From Kitasatospora cheerisanensis KCTC 2395 (GTDB taxonomy: Bacteria > Actinomycetota > Actinomycetes > Streptomycetales > Streptomycetaceae), in contig NZ_KK853997.1 in the NCBI RefSeq assembly GCF_000696185.1, positions 6,285,490 to 6,330,023 of the forward strand: a DNA stretch of 44,534 nucleotides, in the 5' to 3' direction. Of this stretch, positions 32,209 through 40,047 are shown one piece after another. The notes beneath the pieces were generated by a model. That model was given only the letters and a program-made list of their open reading frames with translations, ran no database searches and was not told the DNA's origin. The translations under genes were made by a program, and so were the position numbers. Within the stretch, counting starts at the first letter, position 1; each line of letters starts with the position of its first letter.

Positions 32209-32553
32209 ATGGCAAGCGCGGGATTCGAGGCGGTCTTCGTGGAGACGCACAACTGGGGGAGGAGCGCCAAGTTCTTCCAGGAGCTGGGGTACCGGCTGGA
32301 GCCCTCGACGGGTGACGGCTCCGGGGTGTTCCGCAACGGCGACGGGCCGTACCTGGTGCTGGTCGAGGTCCCCGAGGACCGGCAGCCGGCCGTGCAGGTG
32401 GCGCTGAAGGTGCCGGACCCGGACGGGTTCCGCCCCGACCCGGTGGTGGAGGTGGTCACCCCGTTCCAGGACACCCACTACGGGACGCGGGAGATGACCG
32501 TCCGCGACCCCGACGGCCGGGTGTGGAGCCTGCAGGCCCCCGCCAAGAGCTGA
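32209..32553 (+). CDS. VOC-superfamily (glyoxalase/bleomycin resistance-like) protein
   Basis: The 114-residue single-module protein has the paired beta-alpha-beta-beta-beta pattern of the vicinal oxygen chelate fold: FEAVFVETHNWGRSAKFFQE, LGYRLEPSTGDGSGVFRNGD, then MTVRDPDGRVWSLQAPAKS with the usual DPDG turn before the last strand. Possible metal or ligand residues are Glu and His in VETH and the C-terminal half. Such proteins either sequester drugs or act on thiol or carbonyl adducts. Its position between an RHH regulator and a drug exporter favours a resistance or detoxification role. Confidence 0.87.
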   Translation: MASAGFEAVFVETHNWGRSAKFFQELGYRLEPSTGDGSGVFRNGDGPYLVLVEVPEDRQPAVQVALKVPDPDGFRPDPVVEVVTPFQDTHYGTREMTVRDPDGRVWSLQAPAKS

Positions 32554-32569
32554 CCCGGGGGCGGACGCG

Positions 32570-34200
32570 ATGCGCAGGTGGCGCGGCAATCCCTGGGCGG
32601 TCCTGCTGACGCTCAGTCTGGGCTTCTTCATGACCCTGCTGGACCTGACGGCCGTCAACGTGGCCCTCCCCGGCATGATCGGCGACCTGCACGCATCGCT
32701 GGACCGGATGCTGTGGGTGATCAACGTCTACATCCTGGTCCTCGCCGCGCTGCTGATCACCTTCGGCCGGCTGGGTGACGTGCGCGGGCCGCGCGCGGTG
32801 TTCGTCGGCGGCGTCGCGGTGTTCACGGTGGCGTCGGTGCTGTGCGCGCTGGCCCGGGACCCGGCCCAACTCGTCGCCGCCCGGGCCCTTCAGGGCCTGG
32901 GCGCGGCCGCACTGATGCCGCAGACGATGACGATCATCATCGGGACGTTCCCGGCCGAGCGGCGGGCGCCGCCCTCGGCGTCTGGGGCGGGGTCGCGGGC
33001 GTGGCCACGATCGCGGGGCCCACCCTCGGCGGGTTCCTGGCCGGTTCGGCCGGCTGGCGGTGGATCTTCCTGGTCAACGTCCCGATCGGGGCGCTCGTCC
33101 TGGTGATGGCCCTGGCACTGGTGCCGGACGTCCGCCACGGCGGCCGGCGCAGGATCGACCTGGTCGGCGTGCTGCTCGCCGCGGCCGCCCTGGTCTGCCT
33201 GACCTTCGGCCTCACCGAGGGCCAGCGGTACGGCTGGAACGCCGGGATCCTGGCGCTGCTGGGCGCGGCGGCGGTGCTGCTGGTGCTGTTCCTGCTCCAC
33301 CAGCGCGCCCGGCAGGACCGCGAGCCGCTGCTTCCGTTCGCGCTGTTCCGGGCCCGCGACTTCGCGGCGATGAGCTTCGTCTCCGCGACCGTCCAGGTCG
33401 GTATGCTCGGCCTGTTCCTGCCGGTGATGATCTACCTCCAGTCGGTGCTGCGGTTCGGCGCCCTGGCGGCCGGACTCGTGATGGCCCCGGCGATGGTGGT
33501 GTCCGCGGTGCTGTCCCCGTTCGCGGGACGGCTGGCGGACCGGATCGGCGGGAAGCCGGTCCTGCTGGCCGGGTTGGCGCTGTTCGCGGCCGGCCTGGCC
33601 TGGCTCGCCGGGGTCGTCGGCCTCGGCCGGGCCTGGTGGGAGTTCCAGCCCGCGCTGGTCACGGCGGGCGTCGGCATCGGCTGCGTGTTCGGCCCGATGG
33701 TCACGGTCGCCATGTACCACGTGCCGCCCGCGACGGCCGGGGCGGCGTCCGGGGTCCTGAACACGATCCGTCAGATCGGCACGGTGATCGGCAGCGCCGC
33801 GGTCGGCGCGCTCCTCCAGAACCGCCTGGCCGCCGCCGTCCGGGACGAAGCGGCCCGGGAGGCCGCCGGCCTGCCCGCCGAGGTCCGCGACCGCTTCCTG
33901 ACCGGCGTTCGCGAAGCCGCCGCCGGCGGGCGGGAGTTGGGCACCGGACGGGGCGGCGGCCCGACCGTCGACCTCCCGCCCGACACGCCCGCGGAGCTGG
34001 CCCGGCAGGTCGACCGCCTGGCGGCGGCCGCCTTCGACCACGGCGTCGTCCACGCCGTCCGCCCGACCCTGCTGCTGCCCGTCGTGGTGGTCGCCCTCGG
34101 CGCCCTCGCCTGCCTCCTCGTCCGGGGCCGCCGCCCCGACCGCGCGAGCCCCGCGCCGGCCCCGGCCGACGCCGACTCCCCGGCGCCGGCCCGCAAGTAG
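32570..34200 (+). CDS. DHA2-type MFS drug exporter (apparent frameshift)
   Basis: The corrected product of about 543 residues has fourteen hydrophobic segments. The first is VLLTLSLGFFMTLLDLTAVN with the DHA2 motif LDLTAVNVALPGM, and motif A is LLITFGRLGDVRGPRAVFV. The frame breaks after TFPAERR; adding one G to GGG at 32964-32966 restores RRGAALGVWGGVAGVATIAG followed by PTLGGFLAGSAGWRWIFLVN, the textbook motif C and GWRWIF region. An extracytoplasmic loop near the C terminus (about residues 420-480) is rich in charged residues. The family exports drugs, dyes or antibiotics by proton antiport. It is the third gene of the RHH/VOC cassette, starting 17 bp after VOC. Confidence 0.9.
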
Positions 34201-34288
34201 CGGAGCGCCCGGTCGGGGTGCAGGCGCAGCGACGCAGCCGCCCGGGGCCCGGGACGGGGCGAGTGGCGCGGACGGCTGCCCGTGCCCG

Positions 34289-34983
34289 CTACGCGTCGCC
34301 GAGGAAGCCCGGGTCGGGGAGGCCGAACTGCCGGGTGAAGTCGGCAGCCAGGCCGAGGAGTTCGGAGAGCGGGACGGGGCGGCGGCTGGTGGCCCGCAGG
34401 TCCTTCCGGGCCTCCTGCGACCAGAGGAAGGGGTGGACCGCGATGCCCTGGGACGCCGTCGGGGCGGCGGCCTCCTCGCGCCAGCCCGGCCATCGCAGGC
34501 TGTCGTAGAACGATTCCGCCCCGCCCGCCAGCAGCCAGGAGAGCCACGCCGAGTGGCCGACGTCCAGCGGCTCCCACTCCAGCGAGTCGGGGGCGAAGTA
34601 GGTCACCCGGCCGGCGCGCCGGGTCGGCCCGCGCCGGCCGGGTCGTGGCCGTTGAGGGCGAAGACCCCGCCGAGCACGTCGTGGCCGAGGACCAGACCCG
34701 TCCCCGGGTGCCACGCGGGATCGGGCGCGGCCGGGAACCGGTTGACCCGGCCCAGGCTCGGCAGCCCGTCCCCGGCTCCCGTCCCGCCGCCGTACACCCG
34801 CAGCCAGCCGTCGTCGACCAGCAGGCCGCCGGTGTGCAGCGTCAGCGCGCCCAGCGTGGAGCGCGCGGTGACCTGGAGTTGCCGCAGACACCGGCGGCCC
34901 TCCCGTTCGTCGACCGGCAGCGCCCGGACCGAGGGGGCGGCGGCCAGTGCGGTCCGGAGCTCCGGCCAGGCCGGGTCGGGCAC
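34289..34983 (-). CDS. DUF2625 family protein (apparent frameshift, start uncertain)
   Basis: The corrected product is at least 231 residues. It contains the DUF2625 landmarks QVTARSTLGALTLHTGGLLV, DDGWLRVYGGGTGAGDGLPS, LVLGHDVLGGVFALNGHDP, then VTYFAPDSLEWEPLDVGHSA. The two halves are in different frames; adding one base near 34607-34612 joins GAPA to RVTYFAPD. No function is established for the family. The frame continues upstream of the GTG at 34983 with RKRELAELLD, which fits the family N terminus, but no start codon is found there before a GGCCC tandem repeat. The true start may therefore be hidden by an assembly problem. Confidence 0.75.
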
Positions 34984-35025
34984 GTCGAGGAGTTCGGCGA
35001 GTTCGCGCTTCCGAGGATGATCGCA

Positions 35026-35050
35026 GGCCCGGCCCGGCCCGGCCCGGCCG
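35026..35050. repeat. GGCCC pentanucleotide tandem repeat
   Basis: Four GGCCC units and one GGCCG lie just upstream of the DUF2625 coding region, where its start codon should be. The run could be collapsed or slipped in the assembly. Confidence 0.6.
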
Positions 35051-35051
35051 G

Positions 35052-35113
35052 TGCGCGGGTCAGCCGGTCAGGCCGTGCCAGCCGCTGCGCGGGTCAGCCG
35101 GTCAGGCCGTGCC
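35052..35113. repeat. Perfect 28-bp direct repeat at the 3' end of the LuxR gene
   Basis: Bases 35052-35079 are repeated exactly at 35086-35113 (34-bp period, 6-bp spacer). The right copy contains the last codons and stop of the LuxR-family gene; the left copy is a downstream duplicate of that end. Confidence 0.85.
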
Positions 35114-35923
35114 GGACGGCGTAGAGGGCGGCGCGGAGGCGGTCGGACTGGCCGGTCTTCCGCATGGCGTGGGTGAGGTGCTTCTTGACGGTGGCTTCGG
35201 CGAGGGCGAGGCGGCGGGCGATCTCCGCGTTGCTGAGGCCGAGGGCGAGGTGGGTGAGGACCTGGCGCTCACGGTCCGTCAGGCCGGCCTGGTCGAGCGG
35301 GCGTTCGGCCGGCACGGGGTGCGGGCGGACGGGTGCGGGGCGGGGAGGAAGAGGGTCGCGCCGGCGGCGGCGAGGTGGACGGCGTCGATGATGCGGTCGG
35401 GCGGCAGGTCGAGCGGGAAGCAGCCGCTGCCGCCGGCCATCAGGATGCGGCTGGCCTCGGTGGTGGTGCCGGCGCGGCGCAGCAGCAGGATCCGGGCGTC
35501 GGGTGCGCCGTCGGGCCGGCGCAGCGCGGCGACGGCGGCGAGGTCGGCGTCCAGGCCCGGCCCGCGGCCGAGCAGGACGAGGTCGGGCCGGACCCGGTGG
35601 ACGGCGGCGACCGCGTGCCCGGGGTCGGTCGCGGAGCCGACCACGGCGAGGTCGGGCGCGGCGGCGAGGACGCTGCGCAGTCCGGCGCTGACCACCGGGT
35701 GACGTTCGATCAGGAAGATGCGGGTGGCGACGGCCTGCGGCGTCGCCCCGGCGGACGGGCACTGCGGGAGGCCGCAGGTGCAGGCGGGCTCGGCGAGCAG
35801 GTGGTGGCCCGCCAGCAGGTCGAGCGGGTTGTCGATCTCGGTGTGCAGGGCGTCCATCGCGTGGGCGGCGCGCCGGGCCGGCGGTCGCAGCGTGCGGGTG
35901 GCGCCCCTGGTCAGCGCGGGCAC
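35094..35923 (-). CDS. Orphan LuxR-family regulator with degenerate receiver (apparent frameshift)
   Basis: The corrected protein is about 276 residues. A receiver-like domain (RIFLIERHPVVSAGLRSVLA, DLAVVGSATDPGHAVAAVHR, VRPDLVLLGRGPGLDADLAA) is followed by a good LuxR HTH (LTDRERQVLTHLALGLSNAE, ATVKKHLTHAMRKTGQSDRL). The receiver lacks its chemistry: the acidic pair is ER, the phospho-Asp position is Gly (about 119) and the Thr and Lys positions are not conserved. It also has an N-terminal Cys cluster, PACTCGLPQCPS (about 47-57). Adding one base near 35316-35324 joins receiver and HTH. The GTG at 35923 has a strong GGGAGGA site. It is divergent from the ABC/luciferase-like operon, its likely target. 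Confidence 0.82.
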
Positions 35924-36483
35924 GGTTCCTCCCGGCGGGAGGGCGTGACGGGGTGCGGGTGCATGGCGGATCGGTCCCCTCGGAGGCGGCGGGCCGGGGC
36001 GCGGGCCCGGCACGGGAGAGGGGGATCGGCCGCGTTCGGAGGCGGCGGCGGGATCCCCGGCGGAGGAAGGGCGGGCGCTCCGGGGCCGGGGTCAGACCGG
36101 CGGCGGCGCACCGCGGCGGGGCGACAGGTCTCGTCGAAGCACCTGCGGTGCCACGAGCCGCCGATCCCCCAGAGGGTGAAGTCGGTCCGCCGATATGCCA
36201 TACCGGAAATCGTATGTACGCCGCTGACGGACGGTCAAGGACGGTCCGCAGCCCGGATGTCGTCCCCACCGCGATACCCCCTCCGGCCGTTCCTATGACC
36301 ACCGGTACCCGCATGAACACCTGGCTGGCTGCCCGCCCGCACCTCCGCAACCCTCGGCCTGGACAACCCCGACGGGCCGCGCCGCCGAGCACCGAAGACC
36401 CTCGCGCCGCCCCGCCGCCGAACCGGAGGACCGCACCGCCCGATGCCCGCCACCCTGACCGCCGCCGCCGGACCGGGCACCCC
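35924..36483. other. Divergent intergenic region, 560 bp
   Basis: This long gap between the LuxR gene and the ABC importer operon must hold both promoters. The clearest element is an inverted repeat at 36199-36216. A short leader-like frame (MPATLTAAAGPGTP, ATG at 36443, GGAGGA upstream) ends on a TGA overlapping the permease GTG. No other gene is convincing. Confidence 0.5.
36199..36216. promoter_or_regulatory. Inverted repeat CATAC-N8-GTATG
   Basis: CATAC (36199-36203) and GTATG (36212-36216) face each other in an unusually AT-rich patch of the divergent region. It is a candidate site for the pseudo-receiver LuxR regulator. The arms are short, so the call is tentative. Confidence 0.4.
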
Positions 36484-37431
36484 GTGACCGGATTCCTGCT
36501 GCGCCGCCTGCTCCTCGCGGTGCCCACCCTGCTGGGGGTGAGCGCCGTCGTGTTCGCCACCGTCGCGCTCGTCCCCGGCGACCCCGTCACCGCGTTCCTC
36601 GGCCCCGGCGCACCCGCCGAGGCCCGGCAGGCGCTGGCGGAACGGATCGGCCTCGACCGGCCGCTGCCCGTCCGCTACCTGGACTGGCTCGGCCACACCC
36701 TCACCGGCGACCTCGGCACCTCGACCTCCACCCAACGACCCGTCACCGCCCAGCTGCTGCCCGCCCTCGGCCAGACCCTGACGCTCACCGCCGCCGCGTT
36801 CGCGCTGGTGCTGGCCGGCGGAGTCCTGCTGGGCACGCTCGGCGCGCTGCGCCCGCGCGGCTGGACCGGACGCCTGTCCGGCGCGGCCTCCACGCTCGCC
36901 GTCTCCGCCCCGCAGTACTCGGTGGCGCTGCTGCTGATCGCCGTGTTCGCCGTCCACTGGCAGCTGCTCCCGGCCGGCGGCACCCAGGACGCGTTCGGCG
37001 CCGGCGGCGGAGCCCTCGACCAACTGCGCCACCTGCTGCTGCCCGCGACCGCCGCCGCACTCGTCCCGCTCGGCCTCACCGCCCGCGTCCACCGCGCCGC
37101 GCTGTCCGCCGTCCTGGCCGGCGAGCTCGCCGACGGGCTGCGCGCCCGCGGCCTGAGCCGGCTCGCGGTGCTGCGGCACTGCGCGCACAACGCCTCGCCC
37201 GCGCTGCTGACCATCGGCGGCCTGCAACTGGCCTACCTGCTGGAGGGAGTCGTCTTCGTGGAGACCCTGTTCGCCCGGCCCGGCCTCGGCCGTCTGCTCT
37301 ACGACGCGCTCACCGCCCGCGACCTGCCGCTGGTCCAGGGCGGCGTGCTGATCGTCGCCACCGCCTTCGTCGGCATCAACCTGCTGGTCGATGCCGCGCA
37401 CGCCGCGATCGACCCCAGGGTGCGGAGCTGA
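36484..37431 (+). CDS. Dipeptide/oligopeptide-type ABC transporter permease (DppB-like)
   Basis: The 315-residue permease has the DppB/OppB layout: a first helix (LLRRLLLAVPTLLGVSAVVF), the conserved LVPGDPVTAFLGPGAPAEAR loop, five further helices and the EAA-type cytoplasmic loop ADGLRARGLSRLAVLRHCAH. The C-terminal motif is LEGVVFVETLFARPGLGRLL. The GTG at 36484 lacks a good ribosome binding site. The short frame from the ATG at 36443 (MPATLTAAAGPGTP) has GGAGGA and would be the natural N terminus if one base were missing at about 36479-36484; otherwise it is a coupled leader peptide. Confidence 0.9.
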   Translation: MTGFLLRRLLLAVPTLLGVSAVVFATVALVPGDPVTAFLGPGAPAEARQALAERIGLDRPLPVRYLDWLGHTLTGDLGTSTSTQRPVTAQLLPALGQTLTLTAAAFALVLAGGVLLGTLGALRPRGWTGRLSGAASTLAVSAPQYSVALLLIAVFAVHWQLLPAGGTQDAFGAGGGALDQLRHLLLPATAAALVPLGLTARVHRAALSAVLAGELADGLRARGLSRLAVLRHCAHNASPALLTIGGLQLAYLLEGVVFVETLFARPGLGRLLYDALTARDLPLVQGGVLIVATAFVGINLLVDAAHAAIDPRVRS

Positions 37432-37432
37432 C

Positions 37433-37600
37433 ATGACGACAAATCGACGTCCGTGCAACGGAACGGACCGGCCCGCGGTGACGCTGGTGCTGTCCGTCCG
37501 CACCGGGACGATCCGGCTGGCCGTGCCGCGCGGCGGCGGCCCGCTGAGCCGCCTGCTCTGGGCGCCCGGCGCCGACTCCCGGACGGGGGTGGCCGGATGA
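37433..37600 (+). CDS. Hypothetical 55-residue ORF between the two permease genes
   Basis: The ATG is one base after the upstream permease stop, and the TGA overlaps the next permease ATG (ATGA), so it fits the operon exactly. The product (MTTNRRPCNGTDRPAVTLVL onward) has no recognised domain. Its C-terminal part PLSRLLWAPG resembles LLSRLLWAAR of the next permease, and 17 bases are identical (37547-37563 and 37822-37838), so it may be a partial duplication. Real function is unproven. Confidence 0.4.
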   Translation: MTTNRRPCNGTDRPAVTLVLSVRTGTIRLAVPRGGGPLSRLLWAPGADSRTGVAG

Positions 37601-38457
37601 CCGCCCAGCGACTCCCGGACGGCATCGCCCGGACGCGCGCACGCAGGATCCCGGCCGTCGCCCTGGCCGCGGCCGGGGCGCTGCTGCCCGTGCTGCTGGC
37701 CGTCGCCGCGCCGCTGCTCGCCCCCGCCGACCCGTCCGCCGGACAGCTCGCCGACCGGCTGCTCGACCCCGGCAGCGCGGGCCACCTGCTCGGCACCGAC
37801 AGCCAGGGGCGCGACCTGCTCAGCCGCCTGCTCTGGGCCGCCCGCCCGTCCCTCACCGCCGGCCTGCTGCCGGTCGCGGTGGCCGGCCTGGCCGGCGCCC
37901 TGGTCGGCATCGCGGCCGGACTCGGCGGACGCGCCACCGAGCAGGCCCTGCTGCGCACCCTCGACGTGCTGTACGCGTTCCCCGGCGTCCTGCTGGCGAT
38001 CGCCGTCGCCACCCTGCTCACCCCGGGCCTGGGCTCGACGGTGCTGGCGCTGTCCGTGGTGCTCACCCCGGCCGTCGCCCGGGTCGCGTTCACCGAGACC
38101 CGGCGGATCCGCTCCGCCGAGTTCCTGGAGGCCGCCCGGGTCAGCGGCGCGACCTGGCCGGCCCTGGTGCTCCGTCAGGTCCTGCCGGTGGTCGCCCCCG
38201 TGGTGCTGGTCTACGCGACCTCGCTGGTCGGCCTCGCCATCGTCTACGCCGCCGGACTGTCCTTCCTCGGCCTCGGCGTCGCCCCGCCCGCCCCCGAATG
38301 GGGCGCGATGCTGGACGAGCTGCGCCCCGCGCTCTTCACCCACCCCTGGCTCGCCGCGATCCCCGCCCTGGTGATCCTGGCCGTCTCGGTGCTCTTCAAC
38401 TCCCTCGGCGAGACGCTGCGGCCCCGGGTCGGCGACGGCACGGAGGCGGCGCGATGA
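37597..38457 (+). CDS. Dipeptide/oligopeptide-type ABC transporter permease (DppC-like)
   Basis: The 286-residue permease has the DppC N-terminal signature: one helix (VALAAAGALLPVLLAVAAPL), then LAPADPSAGQLADRLLDPGS and the hallmark HLLGTDSQGRDLLSRLLWA. Five more helices follow, with the EAA loop RSAEFLEAARVSGATWPALV and the end motif LSFLGLGVAPPAPEWGAMLD. It pairs with the upstream DppB-like protein to form the membrane channel. Its stop overlaps the ATPase start by 4 bases. Confidence 0.92.
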   Translation: MTAQRLPDGIARTRARRIPAVALAAAGALLPVLLAVAAPLLAPADPSAGQLADRLLDPGSAGHLLGTDSQGRDLLSRLLWAARPSLTAGLLPVAVAGLAGALVGIAAGLGGRATEQALLRTLDVLYAFPGVLLAIAVATLLTPGLGSTVLALSVVLTPAVARVAFTETRRIRSAEFLEAARVSGATWPALVLRQVLPVVAPVVLVYATSLVGLAIVYAAGLSFLGLGVAPPAPEWGAMLDELRPALFTHPWLAAIPALVILAVSVLFNSLGETLRPRVGDGTEAAR

Positions 38458-39230
38458 CCGGGACGACGGCGCTGCGCGTCGAGGACCTGACGGTCGAGTA
38501 CGCCGGCGGGGTGCGGGCCGTGGACGGCGTCCGGCTGGAGCTCGCGGCCGGGCAGGCGCTGGTGCTGCTCGGGGAGTCCGGCAGCGGGAAGACCACCCTC
38601 GCCCGGACGGTGCTCGGCCTGCCCGGCCGGGGCGCCACCGTCCGCGGCTCGGTGCGGCTCGGCGACACCGAGCTGCTCGGCCTGCCCGAACGGGAGTTGA
38701 CGCGGATCCGGGGACGCCGGATCGGCTACGTCCCGCAGGACCCGTCCGCGACCCTCGACCCGCTGCGCCGGATCGGCGCCCAGCTCGCCGAGGTGCTGCG
38801 CCGGCACGGCCTCGCCGACAGCCGCAGGGCCGCCCGGGCGGCCGCGCTGCCGGTGCTCGCCGACGCCGGACTGCCCGACCCGGAACGGGCGGCCGCCGCC
38901 TACCCGCACGAACTCTCCGGCGGGCTGCGGCAGCGCGCCGCGATCGCCCTCGCGGTGGCCTGCGGGCCCGAGCTGCTGATCGCCGACGAGCCGACCACCG
39001 CCCTGGACGCCCTGGTCCGGGTCCGCATCCTCGACCTGTTCACCACCCTGCGCACCGAACGCGGCCTCGCGCTGCTCCTGGTCACCCACGACCTGTCCGC
39101 CGCCGCCCGGATCGGCGGCACCCTCGCCGTGCTCCGGCACGGCCGGGTGACCGCCACCGGACCGGCCGGGGCCCTCCTCGTCCCGGCCGGGCAGCCCACC
39201 GCCGCCGCCCCGGCAGGAGCCCGCCGATGA
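38454..39230 (+). CDS. ABC transporter ATP-binding protein (DppD-like)
   Basis: The 258-residue ATPase has Walker A GESGSGKTT (about residue 39), Q-loop RRIGYVPQDPSATLDPLRRI, signature LSGGLRQRAAIALA, Walker B LLIADEPTTALD and switch His in LLVTHDLSAAAR. The C-terminal Fe-S cluster extension seen in many DppD proteins is absent; the protein ends soon after the core. It overlaps both neighbours by 4 bases and powers the importer with the DppF-like partner. Confidence 0.92.
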   Translation: MTGTTALRVEDLTVEYAGGVRAVDGVRLELAAGQALVLLGESGSGKTTLARTVLGLPGRGATVRGSVRLGDTELLGLPERELTRIRGRRIGYVPQDPSATLDPLRRIGAQLAEVLRRHGLADSRRAARAAALPVLADAGLPDPERAAAAYPHELSGGLRQRAAIALAVACGPELLIADEPTTALDALVRVRILDLFTTLRTERGLALLLVTHDLSAAARIGGTLAVLRHGRVTATGPAGALLVPAGQPTAAAPAGARR

Positions 39231-40047
39231 CCGACGAGCGATCGACGAGCGCCCCGCTGCTGCGACTCGACGAGGTCGGCAAGAGCTGGGCGGGCCGCCC
39301 GGCCGTGACCGGGGTGAGCCTGGAGGTGCGGGCCGGGGAGGCCGTCGCGCTGGTGGGGAGTCCGGGTCGGGGAAGTCCACCCTGGCGCGGCTCGCACTCG
39401 GGCTGCTGCGGCCCGACAGCGGGACGGTGACCTTCGAGGGGCGCGACCCGGCCCGGCTGCGGGCGCGGGCCGACCGCGCCGTGCGGGGCCGGCTCCAGTT
39501 CGTGCCGCAGCACCCGCGCGGCTCGCTCAACCCCGCACTGCGGGCCGGCGAGGCGGTCGGCTTCGCGCTCCGCGCGCACGGCGTGCCGCGCCGTCAACGC
39601 GCGGCGCGGATCGGCGAGTTGTTCCGGCAGGTCGGCCTCGCACCCGAACTGGCCCGCCGGCTGCCCCGCGAACTCTCCGGCGGCCAGCTGCAACGCGTCG
39701 CGGTGGCAAGGGCACTGGCCACCGGACCCGCCCTGGTGGTCTGCGACGAGCCGACCTCCGCACTCGACCCGGACACCCGGCACCGGCTGCTCGACCTGCT
39801 GACCGAGCTGCGCGAACGCACCGGCACCGCCTACCTGTTCGTCTCCCACGACCTCTCGGCCGTCGCCCGCTTCGCGAGCCGCACGCTCGTGCTGCGGGCC
39901 GGCCGGGTGGTCGAGCAGGGCCTCACCGAGACCCTCTGGAACGCACCACAACACCCGTACACCCAGGCCCTGTTGGACGCATCCGGCCCGCACGTGGCGC
40001 TGGCCGGCGCGGGCCTGCACACCGAACCGAGCGAGGAACCGTCATGA
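39227..40047 (+). CDS. ABC transporter ATP-binding protein (DppF-like, apparent frameshift)
   Basis: The corrected product is about 273 residues. As given, the Walker A region reads ALVGSPGRGSPP and the frame is lost; adding one G to GGGG at 39355-39358 restores ALVGESGSGKSTLARLALGL, a perfect P-loop. The rest is intact: Q-loop LQFVPQHPRGSLNPAL, signature LSGGQLQRVAVARALATG, Walker B LVVCDEPTSALD, switch His FVSHDLSAVARFA. The C terminus (LWNAPQHPYTQALLDA) is the family's diagnostic tail. Because a broken Walker A would kill the importer while all else is conserved, a sequence error is the best reading. Confidence 0.9.

Noticed and set aside
36443..36487. A 14-residue leader peptide before the DppB-like permease
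   Set aside because: It may be real, but its sequence would also join the permease N terminus if one base were missing, in keeping with the other errors, so it is not listed as a gene.
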